NCBI GenBank assembly: GCA_030427205.1
Contig: JAUHXC010000047.1
Span: forward strand, 1 to 64,000
Source: a bacterium
GTDB taxonomy: Bacteria > Myxococcota_A > Bradymonadia > UBA7976 > UBA1532
Direction: 5' to 3'
DNA: 64,000 nt
Part shown: positions 1 to 8,105 of the stretch, one piece after another
Position numbering within the stretch: position 1 is the stretch's first letter
How the letters are laid out: each line of letters starts with the position of its first letter
The notes under the pieces: model-generated
Databases searched by the model: none
The model's input: the letters and a program-made list of their open reading frames with translations, nothing else
Told to the model about the DNA's origin: nothing
Translations under genes and position numbers: made by a program

Positions 1-56
1 GCGAGATTCTCATCGGCCGCCTTTCCGCCGTTGTTTCAAGCACTTCGACTAAGCGG

Positions 57-1091
57 TCAGGCGGCCAATCTGTCCTCTCGCTCGTGTCGATTTATCGACC
101 TACGTCCGCCATGGCGGATCCGCACCCTAAACCGATTCGAGTCCAGTATGGAGGGTGGGAGTGTCCAGTCTCGGTCCCCCACTGCTCCCGGCTGTCGGCC
201 TACGCTAAGGACCTGCAGTCGTGGCAGCCGAAAGAGCCAACCAGGCAGTTGTTCTAGCGGGGTCTCGTGCGCATTTAGAGCCTCGAGGTTGGCATGCGAT
301 GCCAAGGACCTCGGCAGTCCACTGAGCGGATTGTGCCATATGCCCAACTCTTGCAAGTGGGGCAGCCGTCCCAAGTCATCTGGCAGCATTCTCAGCTGAT
401 TCCATCCAAGGGTCAACTGCTGGAGTCTGGGCCACATTCGCGAAAGAGGAGGCAGCGCAGCGAGTTTGCCGCGAAGCCACGTAAGACCTTCCAATCTCTT
501 CAGACCTTCGATCCCTTCCGGGAAGCGGGTAAGGGGGCTCTCAGTGACAGACAGAGTTCGCAGCCTTGTACACTTGGCAATCGCCTTAGGCCAAACCGTA
601 CACCCTACGATCGTCAGATGCTCAAGGTGTGGAGCATGCTGGTTGAGCAACCAGACCAGCGTATCAATGCGTGTGCCATCAGTCAGGTCCCAGAACTCGA
701 GGCGATGGAGAGGCCGGCTCGGAACAATCTGCGGGTCAACTTGGTCCCGCGGACCGATGGCCAATCCTGTTAGTCTCGATGGGTCAATGTGGTTTCGGAT
801 ACTACGCCAAGTGCTCCAATCGAGTCCGAGCTCAAGCCCGAGTGCCCAGCCAGGCAGGGTAGCCCCGCGTTGCCGGAACCAGCCAATGCGCCGCAGACCC
901 GTCAGACCAAGTCGTGTAGGTGGCAGACGTAGATCGGTGCAGCCTCTGATCATCAGGTCTCGCACAGTATCCAACGACCAGACTCGGCGCGGTAGACGTT
1001 TCAACATGAAGTCGTCGACCAGATCCAGTCGATCAGTTTCACCCCGCTCTACCCGTCGAATGGACAACTCATTCCACCACGCCGCATCCAT
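57..1091 (-). CDS. Leucine-rich repeat protein
   Basis: This encodes a protein of about 344 residues without a signal peptide or membrane segment. The C-terminal half carries five to six leucine-rich repeats of about 23 residues of the bacterial LPxxL type, for example LQQLTLGWNQLRMLP and LQELGIWHNPLSGLP. The N-terminal half has more degenerate LxxL spacing. Such repeats usually bind proteins, but the partner is unknown. The ATG at 1091 is preferred because GGAG lies 8 bases upstream; an in-frame ATG at 1109 has no such site. The gene is visibly poorer in G+C than everything to its right and has many A/T third positions, which suggests later acquisition or an accessory-region edge. It has no obvious operon partner. 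The repeat fold is well supported, the function is not. Confidence 0.82.
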   Translation of the reverse strand: MDAAWWNELSIRRVERGETDRLDLVDDFMLKRLPRRVWSLDTVRDLMIRGCTDLRLPPTRLGLTGLRRIGWFRQRGATLPGWALGLELGLDWSTWRSIRNHIDPSRLTGLAIGPRDQVDPQIVPSRPLHRLEFWDLTDGTRIDTLVWLLNQHAPHLEHLTIVGCTVWPKAIAKCTRLRTLSVTESPLTRFPEGIEGLKRLEGLTWLRGKLAALPPLSRMWPRLQQLTLGWNQLRMLPDDLGRLPHLQELGIWHNPLSGLPRSLASHANLEALNAHETPLEQLPGWLFRLPRLQVLSVGRQPGAVGDRDWTLPPSILDSNRFRVRIRHGGRRSINRHEREDRLAA

Positions 1092-1503
1092 TTCGAAGTC
1101 TCCAGTCATTCAAGATTGGGTGCCGAAGAGTACCGTACCATGGCCAGTAGCCGCCGTCTCGTACCGGCCATGACGTCACCCTTTAAGAGCTTCCCCCAAT
1201 GCCGGTCACGTAAGAAGCCGGAGCCGTTGGCGGGCCTCGCTTTCCACGATTTCGAGCGTAGTTGCTCATCTCGATCTTCACGTGCCTCGGGTAGCGCCGA
1301 GATCGCCGGTGCTGTCTGATGGCTGACGCGCCATCGAAGTGTGCACCATGGGGCAGTCGGCGAGCGTTTGCGCACCCGATGTCGTCCACGCTCGAATTCA
1401 GCGTCAGGTCTCGCTCGGCGGTGTCGAGTCGACGGGCCGGCGGACGCGGACGAGCAGGGAGGTGAGAGAGGGCCGGCTTAGACGCCCGCCTCATCGTGTA
1501 GCG
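1092..1503. other. Gene-free stretch
   Basis: Between the leucine-rich-repeat gene and the penicillin-binding-protein remnant I see no convincing gene. The short open frames here show neither the codon use of the neighbours nor any recognisable motif. G+C rises through this stretch from the lower value of the leucine-rich-repeat gene to the high value of the rest of the window, so it may be a junction between DNA of different origin. No repeat, tRNA or integrase remnant was seen. Confidence 0.5.
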
Positions 1504-2190
1504 TCAGCAAGATAGCTGCGGCCTCGCGTGCTGGCTTGGCTGGGCCTCGAACAACATCCCGCGCCACCTCGGCCAGTTGCGCTCGATCCTCGATGTGCTC
1601 ATCCTCCCGCTCCGGAGGACGGAGCGGCGTACGTCGAAGACGACCGGCGCGCTGCGCGTGCCCTGCACCACCGCCTCTACCCGATACAGGCCGCGGGCGA
1701 GGGTCCACACACCGTGGTACGGCCAAGCAGCGCGCTCGACCCGCCGGTCGTCGACCACCAGTCCACCGTCGCCGAGGGCGAGCCGACCCGAAACCAGCGC
1801 GATGCGCTGATGGGCAGCCGCCGCGCCGGACTCCGGCAGGAATGAATCGCCCTCGATCGGGTGGGTCACCCGGACCGCGGCCGGCGGCACGGGCTCCCCG
1901 GCGGGGCATGTGGGCGAGTAGCGGGTGGGCGGAGCCGACGGATCGGCGTGGTTGGCCTGCCACTCGGCATAGATCGGCGGCAGATGTGCAATGACGCGCT
2001 GCGGGATGTGCTCCGCAGGGCAGCCCCGGCCCGCCAGACCGGTGAGCTGCGCGACCCGGATCGCCATGATGTCGAGGCAGCGGGCCAGGGCGGCCCATAA
2101 ACACCGGGCACGCAACGCAACACACGGCAAGCGGCCGTCGTAGTGGCGCGGTCGATAGCGTCCGCTCGGGACGTCGACCCACATGTGCAC
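1504..2190 (-). pseudogene. Remnant of penicillin-binding protein 1C
   Basis: The open frame joins two pieces of a class A penicillin-binding protein 1C. Residues about 5-42 (YRPRHYDGRL, then an LRxxL...CLDIMAI stretch) match the part of the transpeptidase domain around the usual RNYDGRF and SLNVPAV motifs. From about residue 43 the sequence jumps to the region after the transpeptidase domain (VAQLTGLAGRGCP, then LPPIYAEW) and to the C-terminal BiPBP_C domain (HPIEGDSFLPESG, then YRVEAVV and VVFDVR). The glycosyltransferase domain, the SxN and KTG motifs and the bulk of the transpeptidase are missing. About 40 unrelated residues follow the natural end, as expected after a frameshift. It cannot be an active enzyme. 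It starts 25 bp after the upstream lipoprotein gene, which may mark a deletion endpoint. Identification of the C-terminal domain is firm, the internal deletion is inferred. Confidence 0.68.
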
Positions 2191-2214
2191 AGCGAACCGC
2201 CCACGCCCTCTTCT

Positions 2215-3495
2215 TCAGGGGCTCACCGCCACCGTCCCCGGGATGAAGCCCCCGCCCGCGGGCAGCGCGATCACCGCCACCTCTTCGACGGCCCCCTCGC
2301 CCACCACCCGCAGCGTCACCAGCTGTGAGCCGGTGGCCGGCGAGACCGCGGGCAGCACCACATAGCCGTCCAGCGCCCCCCGCTGCACGATCGCGAAGTC
2401 TTCGGGCAGTCCATAGCGCAGCTCGTCGACGACCGCGTACCCCTGCCCCTCGCGCACCAGCACCGAGACCCGCCCCGGCTCGAGCCGCGAGACCAACGCC
2501 GTGCCGCCGTGGTGGAAGTACGCCGAGCGCGCGTCGTCCATGCCCGGGATACGCCCCGCATCCGCCAGCGTATCCCCATCGATGGAGACCACCATCACCT
2601 GCCCGCCCTCCTCGGAGATGGGCGAGCCGTTGGGCACCAGCGCGCTCGTGCCGTCCGGGTGCACGCCGATGCCCGCGGCGTCGACGAAGTCGCCCCATAG
2701 ATCAAACGCGCCGATCTGCTGCCAGACGCCGTCGGCGTCACGCTCGATGAGCCGGGTATCGTCGTCGTCGATCGGATCGAACACCGCCTGCCCGCCCAGC
2801 AGGATGGCCCGGTCGGGATCGCCGGGCATCAGCGCCAGCGTGGACGCCAGCCGCAGCCCGAGGTGCTCGGGCATCACGTCGAGGGTGCCTTCGCAGCCGA
2901 TGGCCAATGTGAAGACCCCCTCGTCCTCGGTGACGTTGCTGGCGACGGCATGGGCGAACTGCCCGTCGGGATCGACGACGAGGTCGGTCCAGCCGTCCCC
3001 GTCGATCGCCAGCGAGTCGACGATGACCGGCGCGCCCTCGCCCTCGACGCGCACCGTATGCACCACGCCGTCTTCACCCAGCACGATCACGTGGGATCCC
3101 CCGGGCAGAAAGCGCACCCGCTTGGGGCGGGTCATCACGTCGAGCCGCAGACCCTCGGCGGCGAGCCCATCCTCGCCGAGTACGAAGACGCCGATCTCGG
3201 TGCCGTCGACGCCGACCTCGTCGGAGAACGGGAAACCGACCACCGCCACCCGCGGCCGATCGGGATCAGGATGCAGCGCCTGACCACAGGGATCGGGCTC
3301 CGGCGGCGGCTCGGGCTCGGGCCCCGCGTCAGGCCCCGCGTCGGGCTCGGCGTCACCGTCGGGCCCCGCGTCGGGGAACGCGCCGTCGACCTCGGCGTCG
3401 CCCTCCAAGACCCGGACGACCTCGTCACAGCCGGTCAGCGCCGACAGAGCGGCCGGCAGCGCGAGCAGCGCGATGATGAGATGGGGACGGGCCAT
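2215..3495 (-). CDS. Secreted lipoprotein, beta-propeller-like
   Basis: A 426-residue lipoprotein. The N terminus is a short signal peptide ending in the lipobox LTGC, so Cys22 would be acylated. It is followed by an Asp/Ala/Gly/Pro-rich linker to about residue 68, of the type that spaces a domain from the membrane in Myxococcota. The rest contains repeated blocks that look like blades of a WD40/lactonase-type propeller (GGSHVIVLGEDGVVHTV, DPDGQFAHAVASN). No catalytic motif is recognised. The start codon lies 1 bp beyond the stop of the upstream lipoprotein gene, so the two are almost certainly translated from one message. The function is unknown; the propeller fold is an inference from repeat pattern only. 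Confidence 0.85.
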   Translation of the reverse strand: MARPHLIIALLALPAALSALTGCDEVVRVLEGDAEVDGAFPDAGPDGDAEPDAGPDAGPEPEPPPEPDPCGQALHPDPDRPRVAVVGFPFSDEVGVDGTEIGVFVLGEDGLAAEGLRLDVMTRPKRVRFLPGGSHVIVLGEDGVVHTVRVEGEGAPVIVDSLAIDGDGWTDLVVDPDGQFAHAVASNVTEDEGVFTLAIGCEGTLDVMPEHLGLRLASTLALMPGDPDRAILLGGQAVFDPIDDDDTRLIERDADGVWQQIGAFDLWGDFVDAAGIGVHPDGTSALVPNGSPISEEGGQVMVVSIDGDTLADAGRIPGMDDARSAYFHHGGTALVSRLEPGRVSVLVREGQGYAVVDELRYGLPEDFAIVQRGALDGYVVLPAVSPATGSQLVTLRVVGEGAVEEVAVIALPAGGGFIPGTVAVSP

Positions 3496-3496
3496 G

Positions 3497-4120
3497 TCAG
3501 CGCAGCGCGCGCCACGGCTTGGGGAAGATCGTCCAGCGGCCGTTGACGTGCACCAGCCCGTCGAAGGCCATGCCGATGTCCTTGCCCGGCTCGACGAACT
3601 TGAAGCGGTAGACGGTGACGCCCGGCTGCAGCTTGTCGGTCACCTGGGCGTAGCCCCCGGGGAAGTCCTTGGCCGCTTCGTCGCCGGCCTTGATCTGATC
3701 GGTGGTGGCCTCGAAGAGCAGCACCTCGCTCTGCCCCGGCTTGGGACGCACGACCAGCTGACCGGCCTCCCACGCGGGCCCGTAGGCCGACTCGGCCTGC
3801 TTGGCCGCTTCGCCGACGAACACCGCGGCGTAATCGGCGGCGGTCGGCCGCAGCGCCGCGGTCAACGCCGCGGTATCGGCCCCCTCGGCGACGAACTTCG
3901 CCAGCAGCGCCTTGGCGCCGTCGGCGGTGCCCGGGAAGTCCAGCTTCACCGCGGGCGCCTTCTTCTCGGCGGGCGCGGCCGCCGTCTCGTCGGCCCCCTT
4001 CTCGCCCGCCGCCTTCTCGGCGCCGACCTTCTCGACGGGCTCACCGCCCTTGTCGGCGGGCTTGTCCCCACACCCGGCCAGCGCACCGGCCAACATCAAC
4101 ACCCACAGCGCACGCAACAT
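3497..4120 (-). CDS. Small secreted lipoprotein
   Basis: A 207-residue lipoprotein with a signal peptide and lipobox (LAGALAGC) followed by a charged Lys/Glu/Ala linker. The globular part from about residue 60 resembles no enzyme I recognise; it contains a conserved-looking run ending in VHVNGRWTIFPKPWR, which recalls the small DUF4440/SnoaL-like or stress lipoproteins of this group. The ATG at 4120 is chosen because GGAGG stands 7 bases upstream and because it begins the signal peptide; an upstream in-frame start at 4162 would add residues in front of it. It is the first gene of a two-lipoprotein operon and is divergent from the barrel gene at 4265. Confidence 0.82.
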   Translation of the reverse strand: MLRALWVLMLAGALAGCGDKPADKGGEPVEKVGAEKAAGEKGADETAAAPAEKKAPAVKLDFPGTADGAKALLAKFVAEGADTAALTAALRPTAADYAAVFVGEAAKQAESAYGPAWEAGQLVVRPKPGQSEVLLFEATTDQIKAGDEAAKDFPGGYAQVTDKLQPGVTVYRFKFVEPGKDIGMAFDGLVHVNGRWTIFPKPWRALR

Positions 4121-4222
4121 GCGACGGCCTCCTGCTCGAACGTTCGTCGCCGGGAGTACCAACCCGCGCCATGCCCGTCAATGGCGGCCGGCCGCCGCGC
4201 AGCGAGTTCTTGCACACACTTT

Positions 4223-4238
4223 ATCCTACATGTAGGAT
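4223..4238. promoter_or_regulatory. 16-bp perfect palindrome, candidate operator
   Basis: The sequence ATCCTACATGTAGGAT is a perfect 16-bp palindrome in the 144-bp gap between the divergent starts at 4120 and 4265, and 27 bp upstream of the barrel gene. Its position and A/T-rich centre in very GC-rich DNA fit a binding site for a dimeric repressor. The TACA/TGTA half-sites recall BlaI/CopY-type operators, but the spacing differs, so the regulator is unknown. Confidence 0.5.
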
Positions 4239-4264
4239 TCAGCCATCTCATCGGGAGGTCGCCT

Positions 4265-5050
4265 ATGCCCCGCTCGCTCTCGCACCTCATCCGCGTCGCC
4301 ATCGGCGCGGCCACCTTGCTCGCCACCGCCCCTGCGGCGGCCGGCGAGTTCGCCACCCTCGACCGCATGGCCGCCAACAGCCGGCTCGGGGTGCAGACCG
4401 ACTTCACCCACGAGTCGGGCTCGCAAGACATGCTGCCGCGCACCGAGCTGTTCGGGCGCTACCAGTTCGACAAGAACATGGGCATCTACGGTCAGTTTCC
4501 CATCGTGCACATGATGGGCGGCAAGACCGAGAACGAGACGGCGATGGGCAACCTCGAGATGGGCGGGCACCTGCGCATCCCGCTCGGCGGGGCGAAGATC
4601 CTGCTGCGGCTCGGGGTGAGCCTGCCCACCTCGCACATCGAAGATCGCAACGCCGACGCGCTGCTGCGCAACGCGTGGCCCCGGCTGACCGACTTCGCCC
4701 AGCAGATCCCCGAGGTCACCGCGCTGCGGGCGAGCATCTCGCCGACGGCGTCCGCCGGCGCGTTCTTCTTCCGGGCCGATGTGGGCGCCGACGTGCTCGT
4801 CGACGCCGACGACCGCGACTCGAAGCTGCTGTTGCGGGCGAACGTCGGCGTCGGCGCCTGGATCGAGAAGGTCGCCATCACCGCCGAGTTCGTGAACCTC
4901 GGCAACGCCGAAGAGCTCGCCGACGACGCCTTCGCCCACAGCCTCGCGGTGTCGATCCGCCACGGGGTGCTGTACACCGCGATGACCGCGCCCATCGACG
5001 AAGATCGCCTGATCTACGCCTGGACGGTCGGGGTCCAGGCCCACCCCTGA
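4265..5050 (+). CDS. Outer-membrane beta-barrel protein
   Basis: A 261-residue protein with a cleavable signal peptide (residues 1-22, ending TAPAAAG). It then has alternating hydrophobic/polar strands with periplasmic turns, as in the porin-like barrels annotated as transporters or OmpA-type barrels without the C-terminal domain. Typical pieces are MGNLEMGGHLRIPLGGAKILLRLGVSLPT and LLLRANVGVGAW. The C terminus does not end in the classical aromatic residue. The ATG at 4265 follows a GGGAGG site by 8 bases. It is monocistronic or first in a transcript with the following lipoprotein gene. The substrate, if any, is unknown. Confidence 0.8.
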   Translation: MPRSLSHLIRVAIGAATLLATAPAAAGEFATLDRMAANSRLGVQTDFTHESGSQDMLPRTELFGRYQFDKNMGIYGQFPIVHMMGGKTENETAMGNLEMGGHLRIPLGGAKILLRLGVSLPTSHIEDRNADALLRNAWPRLTDFAQQIPEVTALRASISPTASAGAFFFRADVGADVLVDADDRDSKLLLRANVGVGAWIEKVAITAEFVNLGNAEELADDAFAHSLAVSIRHGVLYTAMTAPIDEDRLIYAWTVGVQAHP

Positions 5051-5105
5051 CCGCTCCGCCGTCTCCCGCTTGCGGGCACCCCCCGCCGCGCCGGATGATG
5101 GCGCG

Positions 5106-8105
5106 ATGCGATCCCTTCCCCGCCTCTCGCTGTTGACGCTGCTGCTCGCGCTCGCGGGCTGCGTCGACGTACCGCCGCCCGTCGACGCCGGCGTCCCCCC
5201 CGACATGGCCGCGACCGCCGACATGCCCAACGGCTTCGAAAGGGCCGACGGCGGCGGGCCGGCCTGCGTGCCGGCCGAAGAGGTCTGCAACGGGGTCGAC
5301 GACGACTGCGACGGTCGGCTCGACGAGCGCGATCCCACGCAATGCGACCGCTGCGTACGCGCCGGCGAGGTGGGCCCGTGCGCCGAGGGGCGTATGATCT
5401 GCGCCGACGGGCTGATGCAATGCGCCGCGGTCGGCGCGCCGCCCTCCACCGGCTGCGATCTGATCGACGGCGACTGCGACGGCCGCTGGGACGAAGCGGG
5501 CGAAGAGCCGGCGCTGCGCGACGTGCGGGTCGTCCGCCAATGCCCCGACACCGTGCCGCAGTGGGGCCCCGCCGACGGGTCGGGCCGCTGCGAGGCGCCG
5601 GGTGAAGTGGGCTGCGGCGCGCCGCACCCGTGCCTCGATCGGCCCTGCGTCGACGGCTGCATCGAGCGGCTGGGCCTGGACTACGCCCGCTGCGCCGCCG
5701 ACTGCCCGCCGGGCGCCGACAACCGGCCATGCCGCACCGCCTGCCGCGACGACGCCGACGCCATCCAGAAGGCCTGCATCGCCGACTGCCCGCCCGATCG
5801 CCCGGGGGTCGAGCGCTGGAGCTGCGTGCCGGGCCCCGCCGGGCCGGCGTGCGGCATCGCGGCCTGCGCCGACGGCAGCGCGCTCGACGACGACCGCTGC
5901 GCGGCGTTCGAGGTGTGCAACAACGGCGTCGACGAAGACGGCGACGGCGTGATCGACGGCAGCGCCGCGGATCCCGGGCCGTGCGAAGCGGTCTTCGTGC
6001 AGACGCCGCCGGCGCCCATCGGCAGCTGCCCCGAGGGCATCCCCGGCTGCGACGGCGTCGTCGGCACGCCGCACCCGCTGTGGTCGTGCGCCGAGGGCTG
6101 CCCCTACGCACCGCAGCTGGACTACGACTTCGCGCTCGACCGGGAGGAGGTCTCCAACCGGGCGTGGGCGGCGTGCGTCGACGCGGGGGCCTGCGTCGAG
6201 CCGGCGGGGCTGGCGTGGCGGCAGGCGAAGGTGCTCATCGACAGCGGCGTGACGCCGCCGCGGCCCGATTCGCCGACCTGCGCCGAGCCGGTGCGCCTCG
6301 ATCCGCGGGTGGGCGCCGACATCGACCCGCGGGTGGTCGACCTGCCGGTCACCGGGGTCACCTGGTGCCAGGCGCGCAACTACTGCCTGTGGGCCGGCAA
6401 GCGGCTGCCGTCGGAGGTCGAGTGGGAGCGGGCGGCGAGCGGCGCGCAGCCGCGCCGGCTCTGGCCCTGGGGCGACGTCGCGCCGGCCGCCTGCGACGCG
6501 GCGCAGTGTTGTGGCACCGAGGGCGAGCGCCCGGCGAGCTGCCCCGCAGGCCCGCTGCCGACGTGTCCCGAAGCGCCCGCGGGCGGGCCGATCCGGGTCG
6601 CCTGTCAGGCCACGCTCGGCCAGAGCGACCCCACCTGCAACCCGGCGCCGGCGAACTGCGCCGAGTGCCTGCCCAGCCCGGCGCCGGTCTGGGCCAACCC
6701 CGACGGCGCGACGCCCGAGGGCGTGCTCAACCTGGCGGGCAACGTCTCGGAGTGGACCTTCGACTGGGCCTCGCTGGGCTACGCCGACGCGGTGACCCTC
6801 GATCCGGTCGGCGCGCCGTGCGACGAGCTCTCGCGGGTGCCGGCGGGCGCCGATCCACAGAATCGGGCGCTGGTCGGACCCAGCCAGCGGGTCACCCGCG
6901 GCGGCGACTATCTGCGCAACGGGCTGCCGGCCGAGGTGATGGCCCGCTCGCCCTTCCCGCCCGGCGCGCAGGTCCCGGCGGTGGGCTTCCGCTGCGGGCG
7001 CACGGTGCAGCTCGACGACTTCGGGCGGCCCACGGTGTGCGATCCCGGCACGCAGGGCGCCGACGTCCAGCCCGCCGGCGATGGCCGGCCGCTGTGCGCC
7101 GCGCCCGACTTCGACGACGACCTCGGCGCCTTCGGCGTCTGCCCCAACAACCGCCGCGCGCCGAGCCGCACCTGCGTCGAGGGCCAGGGGCGCACCTGCG
7201 CCACCGATACGCCGATGGGCTGCGGCGTCTGGATGGCCCGCAGCCTGAAGCTGGCGTTCGGGCGCCTCGACGCGCTCGTCGCGGCGGTGCTGTCCATCGC
7301 GCCGTTCGGGGTGGACTTCGAGAGCCCGACGCTCGATCCGGTCGCCGCGGAGTTCATCGGCCGGCTGTTCGACGGCGATCTGGTGCCCAACGGCGGCCGC
7401 AGCCTCATCGCGCTGGACACCGGCTGCGGCTTCGGCGACGACAACCTCTATCGGGCGCGGCTGGTCAACGGCACCCAGGTCGGCGGCGAGCTGTACGAGA
7501 TGGGGCTGATCGAAGGCGCCGACTGCCGCCCGCTGGCCACGCCGGAGATCCCCATCGGCACCCAGTCGGTGGGCGTGGTCGACAACGTCTGCGCGCTCGG
7601 CCGCGGCGAGTTCTACGTCGAGGGGCTGGGCGCGAAGCTGCCCTACAGCGGGTTGATGGTCTACGGCATCGACCTCGACCGCCTGCGCGGCCGGCTCACG
7701 GGGGCGATGCTGTACATCGTCAACCAGCGGGACGCGGCCGACTCGACCCTGGGCGACGACGCGCAGGGCGCGGTGCGCGACTTCCTCACCGGCATTGGCG
7801 CGCCGGCGCAGGATCTCTGCTTTCTGCAGCAGATGGGGGCGCTGATCGACCCCAACATCAACCAGCAGGCCGATCCGGCGGACCTCGAGCGAGCGGTGGG
7901 CCGCTGGAACTGCGCCGCCTTCGTCGGCTGGCCGGGCTGTCAGCAAGGCACCTGCGTCGGCATCGGCGGCGACACCTCGATGTGCACCGGCTGGGTCGCG
8001 CCGATCGAGGTGCAGGCGACCGCCCGCGAGACCACCGATCTGGGCTACGCCCCCTGCTCCTGCGACCCCGAGTCTGCCGTCGGGCCCGGCGGGCCGCCCG
8101 AGTGA
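5106..8105 (+). CDS. Lipoprotein with MopE motifs and FGE-like domain
   Basis: A 999-residue lipoprotein (lipobox LALAGC). Near the N terminus are MopE-type putative metal-binding motifs (VCNGVDDDCDGRLDE, then CDLIDGDCDGRWDE, then VCNNGVDEDGDG). A central region of about residues 340-640 matches the formylglycine-generating-enzyme (FGE-sulfatase) fold: YDFALDREEVSNRAW, PVTGVTWCQARNYCLWAGK, RLPSEVEWERAASG, NLAGNVSEWTFDW, VTRGGDYLRN and VGFRCGRTV. The cysteine pair used by genuine FGE in the final part of the fold is absent, so sulfatase activation is unlikely. A C-terminal region of about 350 residues is unassigned. Cysteines are abundant throughout, as in exported disulfide-rich proteins. The ATG at 5106 begins the signal peptide. 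Its last 61 bp overlap the end of the convergent cstA gene. Confidence 0.88.
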   Translation: MRSLPRLSLLTLLLALAGCVDVPPPVDAGVPPDMAATADMPNGFERADGGGPACVPAEEVCNGVDDDCDGRLDERDPTQCDRCVRAGEVGPCAEGRMICADGLMQCAAVGAPPSTGCDLIDGDCDGRWDEAGEEPALRDVRVVRQCPDTVPQWGPADGSGRCEAPGEVGCGAPHPCLDRPCVDGCIERLGLDYARCAADCPPGADNRPCRTACRDDADAIQKACIADCPPDRPGVERWSCVPGPAGPACGIAACADGSALDDDRCAAFEVCNNGVDEDGDGVIDGSAADPGPCEAVFVQTPPAPIGSCPEGIPGCDGVVGTPHPLWSCAEGCPYAPQLDYDFALDREEVSNRAWAACVDAGACVEPAGLAWRQAKVLIDSGVTPPRPDSPTCAEPVRLDPRVGADIDPRVVDLPVTGVTWCQARNYCLWAGKRLPSEVEWERAASGAQPRRLWPWGDVAPAACDAAQCCGTEGERPASCPAGPLPTCPEAPAGGPIRVACQATLGQSDPTCNPAPANCAECLPSPAPVWANPDGATPEGVLNLAGNVSEWTFDWASLGYADAVTLDPVGAPCDELSRVPAGADPQNRALVGPSQRVTRGGDYLRNGLPAEVMARSPFPPGAQVPAVGFRCGRTVQLDDFGRPTVCDPGTQGADVQPAGDGRPLCAAPDFDDDLGAFGVCPNNRRAPSRTCVEGQGRTCATDTPMGCGVWMARSLKLAFGRLDALVAAVLSIAPFGVDFESPTLDPVAAEFIGRLFDGDLVPNGGRSLIALDTGCGFGDDNLYRARLVNGTQVGGELYEMGLIEGADCRPLATPEIPIGTQSVGVVDNVCALGRGEFYVEGLGAKLPYSGLMVYGIDLDRLRGRLTGAMLYIVNQRDAADSTLGDDAQGAVRDFLTGIGAPAQDLCFLQQMGALIDPNINQQADPADLERAVGRWNCAAFVGWPGCQQGTCVGIGGDTSMCTGWVAPIEVQATARETTDLGYAPCSCDPESAVGPGGPPE

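Noticed and set aside
1106..1494. Short minus-strand frames upstream of the leucine-rich-repeat gene
   Set aside because: No ribosome-binding site, no motif, and codon use unlike either neighbour.
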